Positions 62,859 to 64,000 of a DNA stretch of 64,000 nucleotides are shown here, piece after piece (position 1 is the stretch's first letter; each line of letters begins with the position of its first letter). Source of the stretch: an uncultured Alphaproteobacteria bacterium (GTDB lineage: Bacteria > Pseudomonadota > Alphaproteobacteria > RF32 > CAG-239); NCBI GenBank assembly GCA_910577205.1, contig CAJTMA010000005.1:22031-86030 (forward strand), read 5' to 3'. The notes under the pieces were generated by a model. That model did no database searches and was not told where the DNA came from. It saw only the letters and a list, made by a program, of their open reading frames with translations. The translations under genes were made by a program, and so were the position numbers.

Positions 62859-63458
62859 ATGAAAAAAAGTATTTTGATGATGCTGGGTGCAGCGTTATTC
62901 TTAAATATCAACACCGCCTGCGCTTCAATTGACGCGGCAAAGGCTGAAGCTTTTGTAAAACAAGTAACAGAAAACGGCGTTGAAGACATTATTAATGCCA
63001 AAATTTCCATGCAGGAAAAAGATGCCCGCTTCGAAAAACTGTTCAACAGCGCTTTAGACCTGAACTACATCGGCAAATTCGTTCTCGGGCGTTATTGGAA
63101 AACTGCCACCAAACAGCAGCAGGATAACTTCATCGCCGCTTACCGTGCAATGAATATCAAAACATGGTCCCGCCGCTTTGACGAATTCAAAGGCAAAAGA
63201 TTTATTTTTCACGGCACATCACCGTCAAACTCTGCTAATCAGGTCTTTGTAAACACCACTGTTCCTATGGATCAGGGCGAACCGGCAAAAGTTGTCTGGC
63301 GCGTAAAACAAAGCGGCGACAAATTCAAAATTGTTGACATCATTATTGAAAATGTCAGCCTGGCAATTACCGCCCGTAACGAGTATACAGCTTACATAAA
63401 AAATAATCCGGGCGGCGTAGATGCCTTAATCCAGGATTTGAAAAATAAAGCAAAATAA
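62859..63458 (+). CDS. mlaC: phospholipid-binding protein MlaC
   Basis: 199 residues with a signal peptide (MKKSILMMLGAALFLNINTACAS). K-A-E-A-F-V-K-Q-V-T near residue 27, L-D-L-N-Y-I-G-K-F-V-L-G-R-Y-W near 66 and V-V-W-R-V-K-Q-S-G-D-K-F-K-I-V-D-I near 145 mark the Ttg2/MlaC family. It ferries phospholipids between MlaA and the inner-membrane MlaFEDB complex in the periplasm. It is 21 bases after mlaA; mlaD/E/F are not in the window. Confidence 0.93.
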   Translation: MKKSILMMLGAALFLNINTACASIDAAKAEAFVKQVTENGVEDIINAKISMQEKDARFEKLFNSALDLNYIGKFVLGRYWKTATKQQQDNFIAAYRAMNIKTWSRRFDEFKGKRFIFHGTSPSNSANQVFVNTTVPMDQGEPAKVVWRVKQSGDKFKIVDIIIENVSLAITARNEYTAYIKNNPGGVDALIQDLKNKAK

Positions 63459-63475
63459 AACCTTTTAATTCCCCT

Positions 63476-63502
63476 GCCCCACCTAAATGGTGGGGCTTTT
63501 TT
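63476..63502 (+). terminator. terminator after mlaC
   Basis: GCCCCACC and GGTGGGGC, 8-bp perfect stem with TAAAT loop, six T. Confidence 0.93.
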
Positions 63503-63557
63503 ATCCCCTAAATATCTACCTCACATAGACAAACCCAAACCCGACCCTTATTAATGA

Positions 63558-63605
63558 TTGACAGACCATAACAGCCGTGCTATACTTATCTTAAGCTTTG
63601 GTCTG
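63558..63605 (+). promoter_or_regulatory. consensus promoter with flanking inverted repeat
   Basis: TTGACA (63558-63563), exactly 17 bases, TATACT (63581-63586). The inverted repeat CAGACCA (63562-63568) and TGGTCTG (63599-63605) brackets the -10 region and may be an operator. Confidence 0.75.
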
Positions 63606-63626
63606 GTTATACTTGTGAGGTGTATC

Positions 63627-64000
63627 ATGAAAATGATTTCTGTTGGCATTTCTTTATGTCTGTTTCCATTCTCTGTTGGAGCTTGGGACGCTTCTTTTTC
63701 ACGCACCGACCTCATAGATCTGAATCAAAAGCCAATCTTCAGGCCAAAGCTTTCTTCTTTCCAATCTGCTTCCGCCTATAAAACCGCTAAGGTTCATTTT
63801 GTGGTCAATTCTTCTGACAAGATGGGTTTTGATTACAAAGAACAAGAGTTTAATCACGACAACATTAATCGTTGCAAAGCCCTGGGCTTTAGTAAGACCG
63901 GTACTTGTGCTGCCGGGCAGTATGCCGTTCGTTTCTGTCCTTATGACAATGCTTATTTTTCTCAATGTTGCGACAATACTTATGCCTATTCTAAGGCGGA
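63627..64000 (+). CDS. secreted cysteine-rich protein, 3' end off the window
   Basis: 124 residues visible, still open at the edge. Signal peptide (MKMISVGISLCLFPFSVGAW), then S-A-Y-K-T-A-K-V-H-F-V-V-N and C-P-Y-D-N-A-Y-F-S-Q-C-C, parallel to the protein at 5189-6124 (V-A-K-V-H-F-I-T-N; C-P-Y-N-S-S-Y-F-K-D-C-C). So the two belong to one family of exported, disulfide-rich proteins. The ribosome binding region GAGGTGTA is the same as before the other member. It follows a consensus promoter. Function unknown. Confidence 0.78.
   Translation, partial: MKMISVGISLCLFPFSVGAWDASFSRTDLIDLNQKPIFRPKLSSFQSASAYKTAKVHFVVNSSDKMGFDYKEQEFNHDNINRCKALGFSKTGTCAAGQYAVRFCPYDNAYFSQCCDNTYAYSKA

Overview
The window is a moderately AT-rich bacterial chromosome segment that reads as Alphaproteobacteria. 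The evidence is gene order and gene content. A tRNA-Leu / tig / clpP-clpX / lon-hupB / tRNA-Val backbone is present. Lipid A synthesis uses LpxI, plsY-dprA-topA are adjacent, and ComEC lacks the metallo-beta-lactamase domain. Single flagellar genes (fliN, flgE) and LPS genes show a Gram-negative cell with flagellar ancestry. A host-associated, gut-type alphaproteobacterium is my guess from general style and cannot be proven from the window.

Layout. 1-3.8 kb: end of a U32 peptidase-family gene, a small pilin-like lipoprotein, a CoA-transferase pair (scoB/scoA) and an orphan gene. 3.9-6.2 kb: two secreted cysteine-rich proteins separated by short palindromic repeats. A paralogue of the second begins at the far right edge (63.6 kb). 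6.2-10 kb: a tRNA-Val with a 24-bp copy of its 3' end 206 bp away (attachment-site-like), then hupB and lon. 10.2-13.5 kb: fliN and a lipid A block (DUF374 acyltransferase, waaA, lpxK). 13.5-15.5 kb: an array of a roughly 100-bp palindromic repeat, an aldo/keto reductase and dut. 15.6-24.1 kb: clpX-clpP and tig, separated by a five-gene glycosyltransferase/GtrA island. 24.3-31.9 kb: a TPR lipoprotein, prfC, comEC, lpxB-lpxI. 32.1-36.4 kb: lpxA, two paralogous beta-helix-like proteins and a HEYGH metallopeptidase-like gene, flanked by dispersed palindromic repeats. 36-43.8 kb: fabZ-lpxD-bamA-rseP-cdsA-uppS-frr-pyrH, without dxr. 43.9-48.2 kb: plsY-dprA-topA. 48.3-52.4 kb: two copies of a divergent DUF2934 / glycosyltransferase module, with strongly structured non-coding RNA candidates. 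53-64 kb: tRNA-Phe, a large orphan protein, flgE, accB-accC, a membrane protein, a DegT aminotransferase, a phosphoesterase, mlaA-mlaC, and the start of the second cysteine-rich protein.

The dominant theme is the envelope. Lipid A is made by lpxA, lpxD, lpxI, lpxB, lpxK, waaA and the DUF374 enzyme. Outer-membrane protein and lipid homeostasis is served by bamA, mlaA/mlaC and rseP. Phospholipid and undecaprenyl precursors come from fabZ, cdsA, plsY, uppS and accBC. Several surface-glycan genes are scattered or inserted between conserved housekeeping blocks. Proteostasis (tig, clpXP, lon) is the second theme.

No complete new defence or mobile system is evident. The most novel-looking items are the structured leader in front of the GT2-GT8 fusion, the palindromic repeat families, the att-like duplication at tRNA-Val, the cysteine-rich secreted paralogues with their own promoters, and the beta-helix pair. 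All functions were assigned by reading sequence motifs; no database search was run.
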